This document shows, in pieces, positions 1-11,874 of a stretch of 64,000 nt of DNA (position 1 is the stretch's first letter; each line of letters opens with the position of its first letter). The notes beneath the pieces were generated by a model. It did no database searches. It saw only the letters and a list, made by a program, of their open reading frames with translations, and was not told the origin of the DNA. The position numbers and the translations under genes were made by a program. Source of the DNA: Prochilodus magdalenae (lineage: Eukaryota; Chordata; Actinopteri; Characiformes; Prochilodontidae); assembly GCA_024036415.1 (NCBI GenBank), contig JAMWET010001314.1, forward strand, positions 132,501 to 196,500. The letters run 5' to 3'.

Positions 1-2898
1 CTGGGCAGGGGGGGTGGCAAAAAAAGAAGAATTCAAGACGCCATTGCGACACAAAACATTAAAATAATCATTTTGGTACTCATCAATGAATTCCACTACA
101 GTGGATAATTAGAAAGCGTGATTAATTGAGGATGATGGAATGAGAAATGCAAGGAGACACTGTCGGTAATGATAAGAAATTTAGCCTTTTCTTCTTCTCA
201 TTTAGCGCTACTGATGAGCTTGGCCATCGCACAGACATGGACCCTCTCTTTTGCCTGCCTGCCCCTCTCTCTCTCCCTCTCTCTCTCTCGCACAGGGCTA
301 AATTACGGCAGACTTGGCTGCAGCCAACAGTGTAATAATTAAGGGGATAATGGCTGAGCGTTTAGAGTGTAAATCTCCCTCCTGGGCCGAGGGCTTTACG
401 CTGCTCAGCAAGCCTGCCTACATCTGCCACACAACCAATCACTCCCCCAAACACAAGCACACAGATACACGTACATGTTACAGATGCGCGATATAATGAT
501 TCTTCCATCATCACAGCACCCAGCCTCACGTAGGCTGATGTAGCATCTGTGTGTAACATGTAAACTGCACCTCTTGCAAATAAGCTAATATTCTTTAAAT
601 ATTGTGAGCTGTGACCTGAAGTCTGGACTGCAACACTCTTTATAACTTCAGAGTGCAAAGGCCTTGTGGCCTGTCTCCTCCTCTGCTGGCTACTTTGCAG
701 TTTAACTTCTGTAAATCGACACTTTCATTCCAAAAAGGAGTGTAGTTTTTTTTTCCCCAGGGATCTACTTATGCCTTTCAGTCTACTTAAAAATATTTGG
801 TCATGGCATGTGCAGCAAAATAATCTGCACATGAATTCTGTAGCCAATTTTAAATTTGGTCTTGACCAATCTTTGACTTATTTTTTTTTTTTTTGTTGTT
901 TGGTTTTAAACACATTCACATTAAGTGGACAAAGAAGACTTCGTACAAAACAAGGACAGAGGCTCCAACAATGGTATTGTCTTTTTGGTAAAAGGAAAAA
1001 CCTACATTTTTAGATGGATATTTATATTACAAATCAAAATAAGTGAGGCATTGAAAATAAGAGTTACCTGGCTTTTAGAAGGCACTGCTGGTTGCTGTTT
1101 CTGAGTTTAAGTTGTTTCTGTCCTCACCTGGGAGCTATAAAGTATCACCAACTAGGAAGCGAGATAGCTAATTAGCCAAATTTAGCAACAGGTCTAATTT
1201 ATTAGCCGTAGCTAAAACCTGCATTCATCCACTAAAAAGGTTCAGCTTTAGCACGCATGCAGAGACAAAACAAAAAAATAAACGGGTATTAACTAGAGTA
1301 ACGTGGCAATTAAAAAAAGAAGAAGATTTAAATATGTACACACAAGTCCCAGTACAGAACACTTGAGCCCCAGGTGAGTAAAAAAGGACCCTTAAGGGCT
1401 GGGTGGTGCAGCAGAAAGGCACGAGATGGGTTTCGATCGAACTGATTTCCCCACAGACAGAGTTCTGGAGGCTGCATGCTGTCTGTCACGCATTCAAACA
1501 CATTCCTGCTCAATTCTCTAGGCAACCATCTCTCTCACATGTATACTGTACATCTGATGTTATTTAACAAGCAAAACACAATAAGCTGACATCACGTCAA
1601 CAGGAGGGGGCTAGGCTTGCAGAATCTTACAACTGTGATAAAGTAACAAAACACTTTACTGAGTACACCTTAGGTACTGTAAAGATGTCTTGAAGTTACT
1701 GTATAAGCTGCAATGCTATTGTCCTAGTATATTACTATTTAAAATATTTCAAACTGACTGCTGTAATTGCAATATGTTAGCCAATCGTAGGAACACATGA
1801 CAGGAGACTGCCTTACTAAAGATATTACATTAATTTTTAAATCATGGACCTGCAAAAATAAAACTATTAAGATAAAACACAGTTAAGCTTTGAAATATCT
1901 ACAGTACAATGTCCATCACTCATGTCATCTGACAAGACATTGACATCTGAAATTACTTTCATAGATCACCAACCCTCATTCTGAAGACCCTCAGACATTT
2001 AAGCCCTTATCTGGGCTTAAACTAGAGAATTGGACTGAAGCTGAGTTTTCCAGGAGGAGGGCTGGTGCGGACTGGAATGGTCTCATGTACTAAAAATGAC
2101 CATTTATTTGTTAACTTTGACTGCCCCCTTGTGGACAGACTGTAAAGTGTGATTTGACAGTACACACTGTACAATCATATCCAGCCAGAACAACATTTAA
2201 GGGACATCATGAAATAGGTCAGAATACTTATCCAGGTCCCTAAACAAAATACTAGTGGCCGCAGAAATACAACTTACTGTACTGACAGTCCCCGGATGTA
2301 GCAGGTATGCATAAACCCATTTTGACACACCACAAGGAGCCGCGAGGACAGTACAGCTGAGCGTAGAAGGTGAGATGGGCCATTTAACATGCAATTAAGA
2401 CCTGATTAAGACCTGAGCTGGCCAACCTATTCTGCAGAAAATGTCACCTTGTTCTCTGAGCTTCTTTGCTTAATGGTTTTCATGCACTCATCAGCACTTC
2501 ACAAGAGCAGCATGTTATAAGACCAGTTTTGGCAGGCCATGTTCTGAACCATGAGTTGAGTATTTGATTTCTGTTTGATTTGTTAATCTGAGAGGAAATC
2601 AGCTGGATATGTAACAGCAAGCTCTGTTTATTTCACTGTTACACAATGACTCTCAGAAAAATCCACTCTTGAATAAGCAGATTACATAACAGATGACGGT
2701 TTACATAATGCATAATAAAAACACCAAAAGCCGGGAACACTCTGATCTCAGATTACGCAAGGCACAGATATAAAAAGAATCCCAATTAATAGTAAAATAA
2801 AATCTCCACCAACAAAAACCTACTGGCAAACACATTTCTGCTGATCGGGCGAACAAAAAGCAATAATAAAACAACTGAACGTTAATTCAATAACTTAC
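1..2898 (-). other. agap1: AGAP1 intron downstream of exon 6 (partial)
   Basis: No exon was recognised. The first 500 bases are unique-looking, with homeobox-type TAATTA and ATAATTAAGG words and a CT-rich run at 260-290. The rest is AT-rich sequence without clear repeats. Confidence 0.7.
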
Positions 2899-3033
2899 CG
2901 TCCTGAAAGACACGCTCCACGTTCAAGCCGTAGGTGGCGCAGGTCTCGTAGTACGTGCACCTTTTCAGGTCATTAGAAAGCTTGCGTGCTCGAGCATCGT
3001 CAATGACGCGGGGATTAGCTGCGCTGATAGCAT
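2899..3033 (-). CDS. agap1: AGAP1 coding exon 6 (end of GTPase-like domain)
   Basis: This 135-bp exon lies between the acceptor ATTCTACAG and the donor CAGGACG|GTAAGT. It completes the split Asp and reads [51 protein letters not shown] corresponds to the ETSAK base-contacting motif of Ras-like GTPases, so the GTPase-like fold is nearly complete here. It is the last exon visible in this direction. It ends in phase 1 and must continue into an exon beyond base 1 before the PH, ArfGAP and ANK regions. Confidence 0.95.
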
Positions 3034-4333
3034 CTGTAGAATCAGAACAAGAAATCAGACCAGAAGTTCAACAAAACGCTTCTCAACTATGGTTTAATAC
3101 AAGACAATGTGTACAAAAAAAAATTGTACAGAATAAGAAGAGCTGAATTTCAATTGCAGAGGTGCAAACAGGACTTTAAAAATGATTTTAAAAAAATGGT
3201 GTACTGAAGAAATAAATACTGCTGAGATTTTCTTAACTGGAGAATTCAACTTCAGATCACTCTCAAAGGCTTTGTTTACAATTTCTCTTTAACTGAGGGC
3301 TTTTCATGGCTTTGTAAATAGCATCCTCTTGTGTCTACAAGTAGTAAATGCAGCCTTGACAAATGCTGCAACTAACAATGGTTTAAAACGCACCTAACTG
3401 GATATTTAAAAATAAATGTTTAAAGATATGTGCTTGGCTGCATATGAAATAAAAATAAGCCAATACTAGGCAACACAAGACAACATGACTAGAGTAAAAA
3501 CATTACCTGCAATGTGAAGTGCCAAAAGAGCCTTCAACAGTTTCAATGTCAGTAAATTTAAATAATTATAATAATTTAATTCACTTTAAATAATGATACT
3601 AAATCAAACCAATTTGAGCTCAATCATGACTCTGAACCATAAAAATGCAGTACTGAAATTCCACCTACAGATGGAGCTACAGTATCAAAATCCATAATAC
3701 TAGCATGTGGCAGGGACAAAGAGGAGGAAAACTGCACTATTAAAGTAAGGGAAATAGCAAAGACTTCAACATTACAGCATAAATACAGCATAATGCTCAT
3801 AGTTACGCTTCCTAGGGAAAGTTTAATTTACTTCAGACTAGTACTCCTAAAATGGATACAAAAATATACACTGTTTTTGTAATAATTGTCTGTGTGGAAG
3901 GTTTTAGAAGCTTGATATGCTTTCGTAACTATTAAAGAATTTAGATAGTGGATTATAGAAAAGCAGATCAACAGCATCTAGAAAATAAATTTAATTTGTT
4001 ATGTCAATTTTATGTTAAAAATAAATAAATAAATAAAAAGGTCTAACTCAAGTGCTAATTTTTTTCTCCATTCTTTTCAGGAGGCTCCCTCTTCAAAAAT
4101 AATAAGTATGGAGATATTTCAAATTCACAGTTCAGATTTAGATTGGCTGGTTGTCTTTTCTGCTTTGCATAATCTAGTAACCCCAGTAAGTATACATTTA
4201 AATTCAAAAGCAAGCAATAATGGACTTGGTGGGAACAGAAACCGGAGGCAAAACAATGCTATTAGCATTCTGTATTATTATGTAGCGTGAAGACCCAAGT
4301 GACATGTATCCAATACCCAGGTTCCAAACTCAC
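3034..4333 (-). other. agap1: AGAP1 intron 5
   Basis: AT-rich intron of 1.3 kb bounded by GTGAGT (4333) and TTCTACAG (3034). Nothing else was recognised in it. Confidence 0.85.
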
Positions 4334-4475
4334 CCTGAGTTCCCACAAGCACCAGGGGTACGTCGGCAGTGTTACGGTAGTTGGCCATGCGACTGTAGTA
4401 GTGATACACTGTTTGAAAGCTGATCTCATCCTCCAGGCTGAAGACAAAGATTACCGCATCCACCCACAATGCAAA
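4334..4475 (-). CDS. agap1: AGAP1 coding exon 5 (GTPase-like domain, VLVGTQ)
   Basis: This 142-bp exon lies between the acceptor CTCTCTCAG and the donor ACTCAGG|GTGAGT. It has 47 whole codons plus one base: [59 protein letters not shown] is the central beta strand after switch II, and VLVGTQ, completed as VGTQD by the next exon, sits at the place of the NKxD guanine-specificity motif. FALW here differs from mammalian FAMW, and NTADVP from mammalian NTSEIP; these are conservative changes. The [12 protein letters not shown] segment is typical of AGAP1. Confidence 0.96.
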
Positions 4476-5707
4476 CTGAGAGAGACAGTGAGAGAGCGAG
4501 TTTTCTTTACGCTGTTCAGCATTCCCGGTTTAAATAGTATAAAACACAGCCTTTCAGTGTTAGCATTCCTGAGGGACCTGCAGTACAAAGTACGTGGGAT
4601 TTCCTGTGCATATTGGCAGAAGAGCACTAGAGATCCTATTTGTGTAAACAAATGTCACTGACCCTGTGCGAACCACATAACATCACTACACTGCGTCCTT
4701 ACTGTAACGGCCATCCGATCTAACAACAGAGCAAAGCAGGGCACGCCAAACTGCCGAACCAAGGCAGAGAACAATGTTAAAAGCTATGTTTATACGGTCC
4801 TGCTGAAAGCCCAAATGAGATTTATGTTTCTTAATTCCATCAATGTCTGCAGCCTTAGCTACACTGAAAGCATGTAATGGTTTGCTAAAACAATTTGCTA
4901 CAACACTGACTGTGGTTATGAATTTAGTTTGAAACAGCACAGTAACATATCTGCTTTCTAAGATGTTACCAACTGTGCCTTAGCAGGCTTAAACAATACA
5001 TGCAGATACAGCATCATACAAAATTCAGAGACCACATAATTTACTTTACGTCTAGTCAGAACTGCCGCTACGTTTTTTTTCAGCGTACATAAAATAAGCA
5101 GATTACACAGAAGCCTCATTAACCAAACACTTTCAGTTCTGTCCTTCAAGCTGGTTTGTTTTCTGTACTTCTCATCATCTAGCAAACCCAAATACAATCA
5201 GTGATACTGAGGCTAGGGAAACACCAGAAGCCTCTTTGTTTGATTTGCAAATTTTCTCAGCAACAGTTTCAGTGTAAACACTAAAATAACTCATGAGAGA
5301 TTATTTTACAACCAGTCCAAACATAGAAAGATGGCGACTGAGGTGATGAGAAGGTAGTCCATAGACATATGCTTGTGCGGCCACAAAGGAAGCTGATGAT
5401 GGGTGTTTTTTTTTTATATTATTTGTTTGTAGAATTTTGCCTACTGATGCCACACTGATATAACCAAACACCAGACAGTTGTTTAGAGACAGCAGAAATT
5501 ATTTAAAAAATGGGAACCAGTTTTGAATATAGCCTAGCAGACTGTGCTAAACACGACTGATGATACAGACTAACAAGACAAAAAGGGAATTAAATGAATG
5601 ATTAGTGGTCACTGACTTTTGCATAGCACTGTAAGTGGAAACTGTGGCCTTGAGGCCAGTCTACCGTGGTGTGTGTAATCAATGTGGTGCATGTGTGCAA
5701 TACTTAC
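4476..5707 (-). other. agap1: AGAP1 intron 4
   Basis: Intron of 1.2 kb bounded by GTAAGT (5707) and CTCTCTCAG (4476). No further feature was seen apart from a short poly(T) run near 5407. Confidence 0.85.
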
Positions 5708-5793
5708 CTGTGCCTCCGGAGGGCCCCCTTCATCCCTGATAAGGAGTAGGTAACTCTGCCCATCCACTACTATCTCCTTTTTAAAGCGTCCAC
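5708..5793 (-). CDS. agap1: AGAP1 coding exon 4 (GTPase-like domain, interswitch)
   Basis: This 86-bp exon lies between the acceptor TTCTGTAG and the donor GCACAG|GTAAGT. It completes the split Gly and reads [20 protein letters not shown], then [16 protein letters not shown] occupies the place of the DxxG switch II motif of Ras-like proteins; this family has a divergent switch II. Intron phases are 1 upstream and 0 downstream. GPPEAQ rather than GPPELQ points to AGAP1. Between this exon and the P-loop exon lies an 8.9 kb intron that holds the candidate microexon at 11703-11717. Confidence 0.95.
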
Positions 5794-7494
5794 CTACAGA
5801 ACAGAATTAAATTAAACATCCAATTAAACAAGAAGCTCAGTTTCTCAAAACACAGTCAAAGATGACTGTTAGAAAAGGATGGCGATTGGTGAACCACAAA
5901 GAGTGACATGGAGATGCAGGAAGTGAATGTGTTTCATACACAATACCTTGTTTGTGCAGGTACAATCATCATCATACTCATGTAATAAATTATGCCCCAG
6001 GCACTGAAACTGATTTATAGAGAAAGTAGTCAGTGCATTTCATTAATAGGGCGATTACTTAATTACTAGTGAAGATTCAACGTATGGCTTAGTCTTCCCC
6101 TATCAGAGCAAAGATGTTCTTCTACATGCGGATGTATAAACAACAACTTGGCTGAAAGCAGTGGGATCATATAAACAGTTTAGCCGTCACTCTCGCATAT
6201 GGGGCCAATTCAGGCCTGTAGTGCAATAACACATGAAAATGCCAACTAGTAAGAAAGAAACAGTGCTGCTGGCTAGTGTTATATTACTGCTCCAGGAAAT
6301 GACAGCACAAAGTTTTCAGCTTTGTTCATTTTTAATAACCATATGACAGCATTAAAAACTAAACTCGGAACAACATTTAAATAAAGGTAACAGGTAACTT
6401 ACTGGCTAACTAACTGATATTAGCTAACTGTGCCTTTTCATTGTAAAGCAAATGCCTAGCTAATGTGAGGTAAGGTTAACTCTAGGTTAAACAGCTAACA
6501 AATCTGGTGAAATCTTGGTTTGATTTTTAATTAATATTAATGTTAAGTAATTCAAAGCAATTATGCAAAGTTTCCAATAACATTTGATAACTAACTCCAT
6601 TGATTTTCTTTAATATTACTTGTAAAAAAGGGAATTAAGCAGAAACATCCATTTACGCAATTTACAGTGACCTTGGATCAGCTCATCATGTCCCTACAAG
6701 ACTATTGATTGGACCAAGAAAGCCAATAGCTGTTTGTATATCAGCCTTGGGGCTCACTGAGAAGGGTGCATTAATGGCAGCACATAAATCTTAATCCGTT
6801 AGCACTACAAGATATGTAGTATTGGAAAGATTTTCTATAGAGTGCAGGCAGATGGCCACTCAATACTTCAACATAACCACTGAAAACCATCCACTGAGCA
6901 ATAAATGCTGTAACTTATTGCTTTTGTTTGCTTTAACTGCATCAACCTGACAGAACACAAAAAGAAAGGAAGAAGGCAGCTTCTTTGAATCTGCTGCCAA
7001 AGGAGTTACACTGAATCCCCTGATGTCAGACATCGCTTTTCTTTGTTCTACAATGTAAATCCTTGCTTGTTGAAAGCACCATCTTTTTTCAGGCCAGATT
7101 CACAAGCTCATTCAGAACAGAACTCTGATTTAAGTGCTGATTATATTTTTGTTTAATCTGTGTAGGGTTTAAAAGCTACTTAATGACACTCTATGACTTC
7201 TGAGGTAAGATACAGGCACATCTTACCATTCTCAACATTACGTAGGACAACTCAGAAAACGTTTAGGTTAGTGTTTGATTACAAATCGTTCTATATGTTA
7301 CATCATGTCCACATCACCACCACCACTGTCAAGAAATAGGAATCAACAATTAACTATTTTGAACCAATCTACTTTTTTTTTTGACACCCAACATTTAATT
7401 ATGAAAAACTTTGATTTTGAAAAACTGTTCCTGCTTACAGTGTTAACATAACTATACACGTAAACTGTTTCCTGAACCGGTTATAGTTTTAAGC

Positions 7495-7793
7495 TAGAGA
7501 TGCACCAATATGGAAATTGTAGGCATGTTGTGATATCTGATAAAAAAAATAAATAAATAAATAAAAAAAATAAACATGTAGGGATTTGGGCCAATCCTAC
7601 TTGGATTACCTTTGTAGAGAAATAAATTTGGTATAATGAATACAATGCAGATATTTGGGCACAGCAGACCAGTGCTAACTGAACATTACCACTATACATC
7701 ATCAAATCAGACAAAATTGCAAGGTAAACCTCTTGATGTAAATTTATTTTTATTAGCAACTGTCTGTCGATACCAACATGATTGGCATCCCTA
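7495..7793. mobile_element. hAT-like MITE
   Basis: The 299-bp segment starts TAGAGATGCACCAATA and ends ATTGGCATCCCTA, imperfect terminal inverted repeats of the 'TAGGGATGCACCGATA' type common in fish hAT elements. The interior is AT-rich and non-coding, with a TAAA-rich run at 7541-7575. No clear 8-bp target duplication was found, so the ends or the class may be slightly off. Confidence 0.45.
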
Positions 7794-9612
7794 CTAACAT
7801 CTGCTTTAATAACGCCAATAATAACGATTTTTTTTTTTTTTAACATACATGCCTAAAAAAAACATGCATGCGCACACAATCTCTCCGCAACTACCTCACT
7901 AAGCAGCCTGACATTCTGAGTACACAATTAAATAAATGAAGTCCAGGAGAAGGTCTAGTGATTAGTTTCTTCAACGTGTCCTTTGTCAGACTGACCTGAA
8001 GGAAAGGGCAGTTGGCCCAGAATGACCTCTGAACCACTCTTCATGCGAGAGATGGCCCAGGAGGTCAGATGAAAGACCAGAGTGGGCTAAGTTAATGATG
8101 AAAGAGAAAGTGAAAGACAGAATGTCACTTTCTCAGAGGTTGGAGCAGAGGGCAAGCAGCAGTTCATTTAATAAAGGATAAGAGGATTGGAAGGGATTCC
8201 TGTGTGTGGGTTTAAGCGTGTTTAAGAGGAAGTCAATGGGTCTTAGACCGCACAGAGGGTCTTAGGCTGCACACAGCAAAACACTGCTAATAAGTCGAAG
8301 AGTCTCTTCTAAAAACTTGTGGAGAAGAAAAATGCTTTGCTCTCCTCTGTGGTCCAAGCTCGGCACAGGACGCTGGGGAACTGCGCTGGAGAAAACATGC
8401 TAACCACTGACCTTGCACTTCTGACCTCCATCTGTTCAACCTTAGAGACTATAAAACAGGATGAGCCATATAGAGAAGCTTTAGGAGGAAACAGATCGGA
8501 TCCCTAAAGACATCAGAGAAAGGATGCTTGCAATACTAAGTATATTGTCTGAAAAGAGGGATTACATGTTTTTTCCATAATTCTAATTTTCCAGTCTTTT
8601 GGAGCGTTTGATATAAGATGGTGCACTGTAGAGAAATCTTACAGAGGTGGGTAATGGGAACCAGTGGTTGCAATGTCTACAGTGCAAATACGGCCTTTTT
8701 TGCCATCTAAAACCACCAGAGTTCCTGCATGTCTTCTGAGCTTTTATACACTGACATGCTAAAACGGCTGTAAATTTGACAAAATATTTTACATTACAGT
8801 GGCCTACACGCCACCCTTCACCATGAACACATGGGGAAAAAAGTTTATATTTATTTGATTATTTATTTATTATGGAAGCCAAAATCTTATATCTAAAAAC
8901 AACTGTGAATCATCAGACATCACGCAGTGTATTTCTATGAGCAGTTTCATAGCTGCATCATTGAGCATTTGAGTGATTCACAATTCAGGCATTAATATAG
9001 ATTAATAGTGTAAATGTTAAAATATGTAAATAGGTGGGTTAGGAATGTTATGTTGAGGTTGTAACGCTTCTCATATGAAGTTATCATACTGGAGATATGA
9101 AGTTTTGTTAAGACAACGCTAAAATGGTACTAATACATATACCTACAAGCATTTATATGTTTGCATTTGGCACTGACTCCGAACAGCAGAAAAACTGGCT
9201 CACTCAGGCACCACAAAATGAACACTCTGGCATGGTTTCTGCTGATAGAGCTTTATCTGCTCCTGCTTCAGGTCGAAAGTCGTTGTGTCCTCCTCTCATT
9301 AAAAGGCATGGTGGCTGATTTTTGAACTACTGTATGAATGTTTCTATACAGTGAACGCCCGGCAGTCTGTCTGGCTGTGTGGCGGGGCGAGTGTGTGTGT
9401 GTGTGTGAATATGTGACCGTGGCTATGTGTGTAGCGGCTCATAGTAGCACACAGGCGGGACGGCCAAGCTGGAGCAGCCAGCCGCTTCTCCATAATGACA
9501 CGGTTGGCCATTTGGTACCGCGAGGGAAGAGGAAGCGGAGTCAGAGGAGCTAACAGCAAAAAAGCAGAACTCTCAGCCACAGTTATTTATAACAACATAA
9601 CAGTACAGCAGC

Positions 9613-10180
<568 letters not shown>

Positions 10181-11702
10181 GTTCGCAGGGGAGTGTTTGA
10201 GACAAAGACCCTCTCACTAAATGTTTCTCCACACGGTTAACTTCAACTCAGTTTAGAGCATACATTACAGCACAGATTACAGCAGGAGCGTCAGTCAGTG
10301 ACTGCATCAAACATACAGTATTACTGCCCAATGCACAAGAACACCACAAACACAGAGTGTTCATGTTCAGGACACACTGAGGGGTCTCCTGCTGACACAG
10401 CCGAGACAGTGAGCTCCTGTCCAGTGATTCCAACAGTAATTGGATGATGAAGTGGGTGAAATGGAGGATGACAAACAGAAGATCTACTGAGATAGGCAGA
10501 GGGAGAACGAGGGGGTTGGCGTGCCACTTCCTTTACTTTAACATGATTTCGTTAAGGTTCATCTGGCAGATGCAAGCCTTGCAGAAAGAGTTTCTGTGTT
10601 TGACCTACAATAGCCAGCACTCTATAGCTTAAGGAGAAAGAATATTCAGCATTTACCATTTTCGGGGGTAAAATGGTTTAACAGGCTGTTTGCCATTTCA
10701 GAAGGCAAGTGGAGTCAGGAAAAGGATGTTAATTACATTATCTAGGGTGTATCAAGAAATGTTTCTGGATATATCGTCGATGTCTTTAGCACTTCTAAAA
10801 CACAGAACCGCATGTGCTAGGGAGGAATATTTTTTCTGCCCAATAAACTACCTCCACAGGTCAGTGACTAGTGGTGAGAAGCTGGCAAGCCCAGGCTGAA
10901 GCATGTATATTATGTGAACAGGCTGCAACTACATTAGACTTGCACCAGGTCAAGCTCGCACACACATACTGAACTGTGTATGTTCATAGCTATACGATCA
11001 AGTCAAAAGGCTAGGCAGGGCTTAAGCTCAGTGTACCTCAGCTCTCAAAACTCATCACCGACCACCACAGATTCTTGTATTTTGCACACATATGCAGGGT
11101 TTCGTCACAATGCTGGGTATCACACTTTCTCCCTAGGAACTGAACTAAACCACTATCTGTCTTGTTGCTTGTGGAGGTCTGTTTTCGATACGGTATACTG
11201 TTAAAGTTGTGCTACTGTCCACAAAATAAGTGATCCTCAACACCAATTGGCTGCATGCATCATGTTTAGTAGGCCTACCTAGAAAAGCCTACTGGGCCCC
11301 CATGCACTTGGAAATGAAGGATCTGCTATTAATCGGAAATGTAATAAATTTAAATAATGCCTTTTAAACCAATAACATTGGTCAGCCAACCACCAGTTAG
11401 TTTTTTAGCAGATAACTGCTTAATCATTTCTCCAATAATCATTAACAAACAGCGAGTGCAGAGGGACTGCATGATATGTAATGCCATATATTCCTTTAAT
11501 AATTAACACTTAGTAAATCGTGCTGTGAGAATTCCCTCAAGTGCTGTGATTTTTGCTATACTGCCCACTCTAACCTAATCAAGTCACGTGAAGAAGGCTA
11601 CACACCAAGCCCATCTTACTCCCTGTGTAAAGACCCACAATGCCCACAATAACAGAGACAGACAGAATGAGAGAAGGGTGGAAGAAAGAAGCAAGTAGTT
11701 AC

Positions 11703-11717
11703 CTGCATCCACGTCAG
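11703..11717 (-). CDS. agap1: candidate 15-nt microexon of AGAP1 (Ala-Asp-Val-Asp-Ala insert)
   Basis: Read on the minus strand, CTGACGTGGATGCAG lies between AACTAG and GTAACT. A long pyrimidine tract with UCUU and CUCU runs (about 11725-11775) precedes it, and a TGC sits close to the acceptor, the layout reported for neuronal microexons controlled by PTBP1 and SRRM4. It lies in the 8.9 kb intron between exons 3 and 4. Length 15 and phase 1 on both sides keep the frame: SPE-ADVDA-GGRF. A (CA)n array in the pre-mRNA sense lies about 100 nt upstream. The insertion point is next to switch I of the GTPase-like domain. The sequence signals are seen directly; inclusion in mRNA is inferred. A chance 15-nt match to splice signals is possible. 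Confidence 0.5.
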
Positions 11718-11815
11718 CTAGTTAACAGTGCAGCCAGAAAGAGGAGAGAAATAAAAAAGAAAAAGCAAAAAATCAAGAAGCAGGCCAGTTAAACATGCAT
11801 AATTAAAATCAGTAC

Positions 11816-11817
<2 letters not shown>

Positions 11818-11866
<49 letters not shown>
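11818..11866. repeat. (GT)n microsatellite
   Basis: About 24 perfect GT units; it reads (CA)n in the AGAP1 pre-mRNA, about 100 nt upstream of the candidate microexon. Confidence 0.98.

Positions 11867-11874
<8 letters not shown>

Noticed and set aside
4050..4120. Plus-strand acceptor-like TTTTTTTCTCCATTCTTTTCAG
   Set aside because: No usable donor or coding segment follows, and it is antisense to AGAP1; probably chance.
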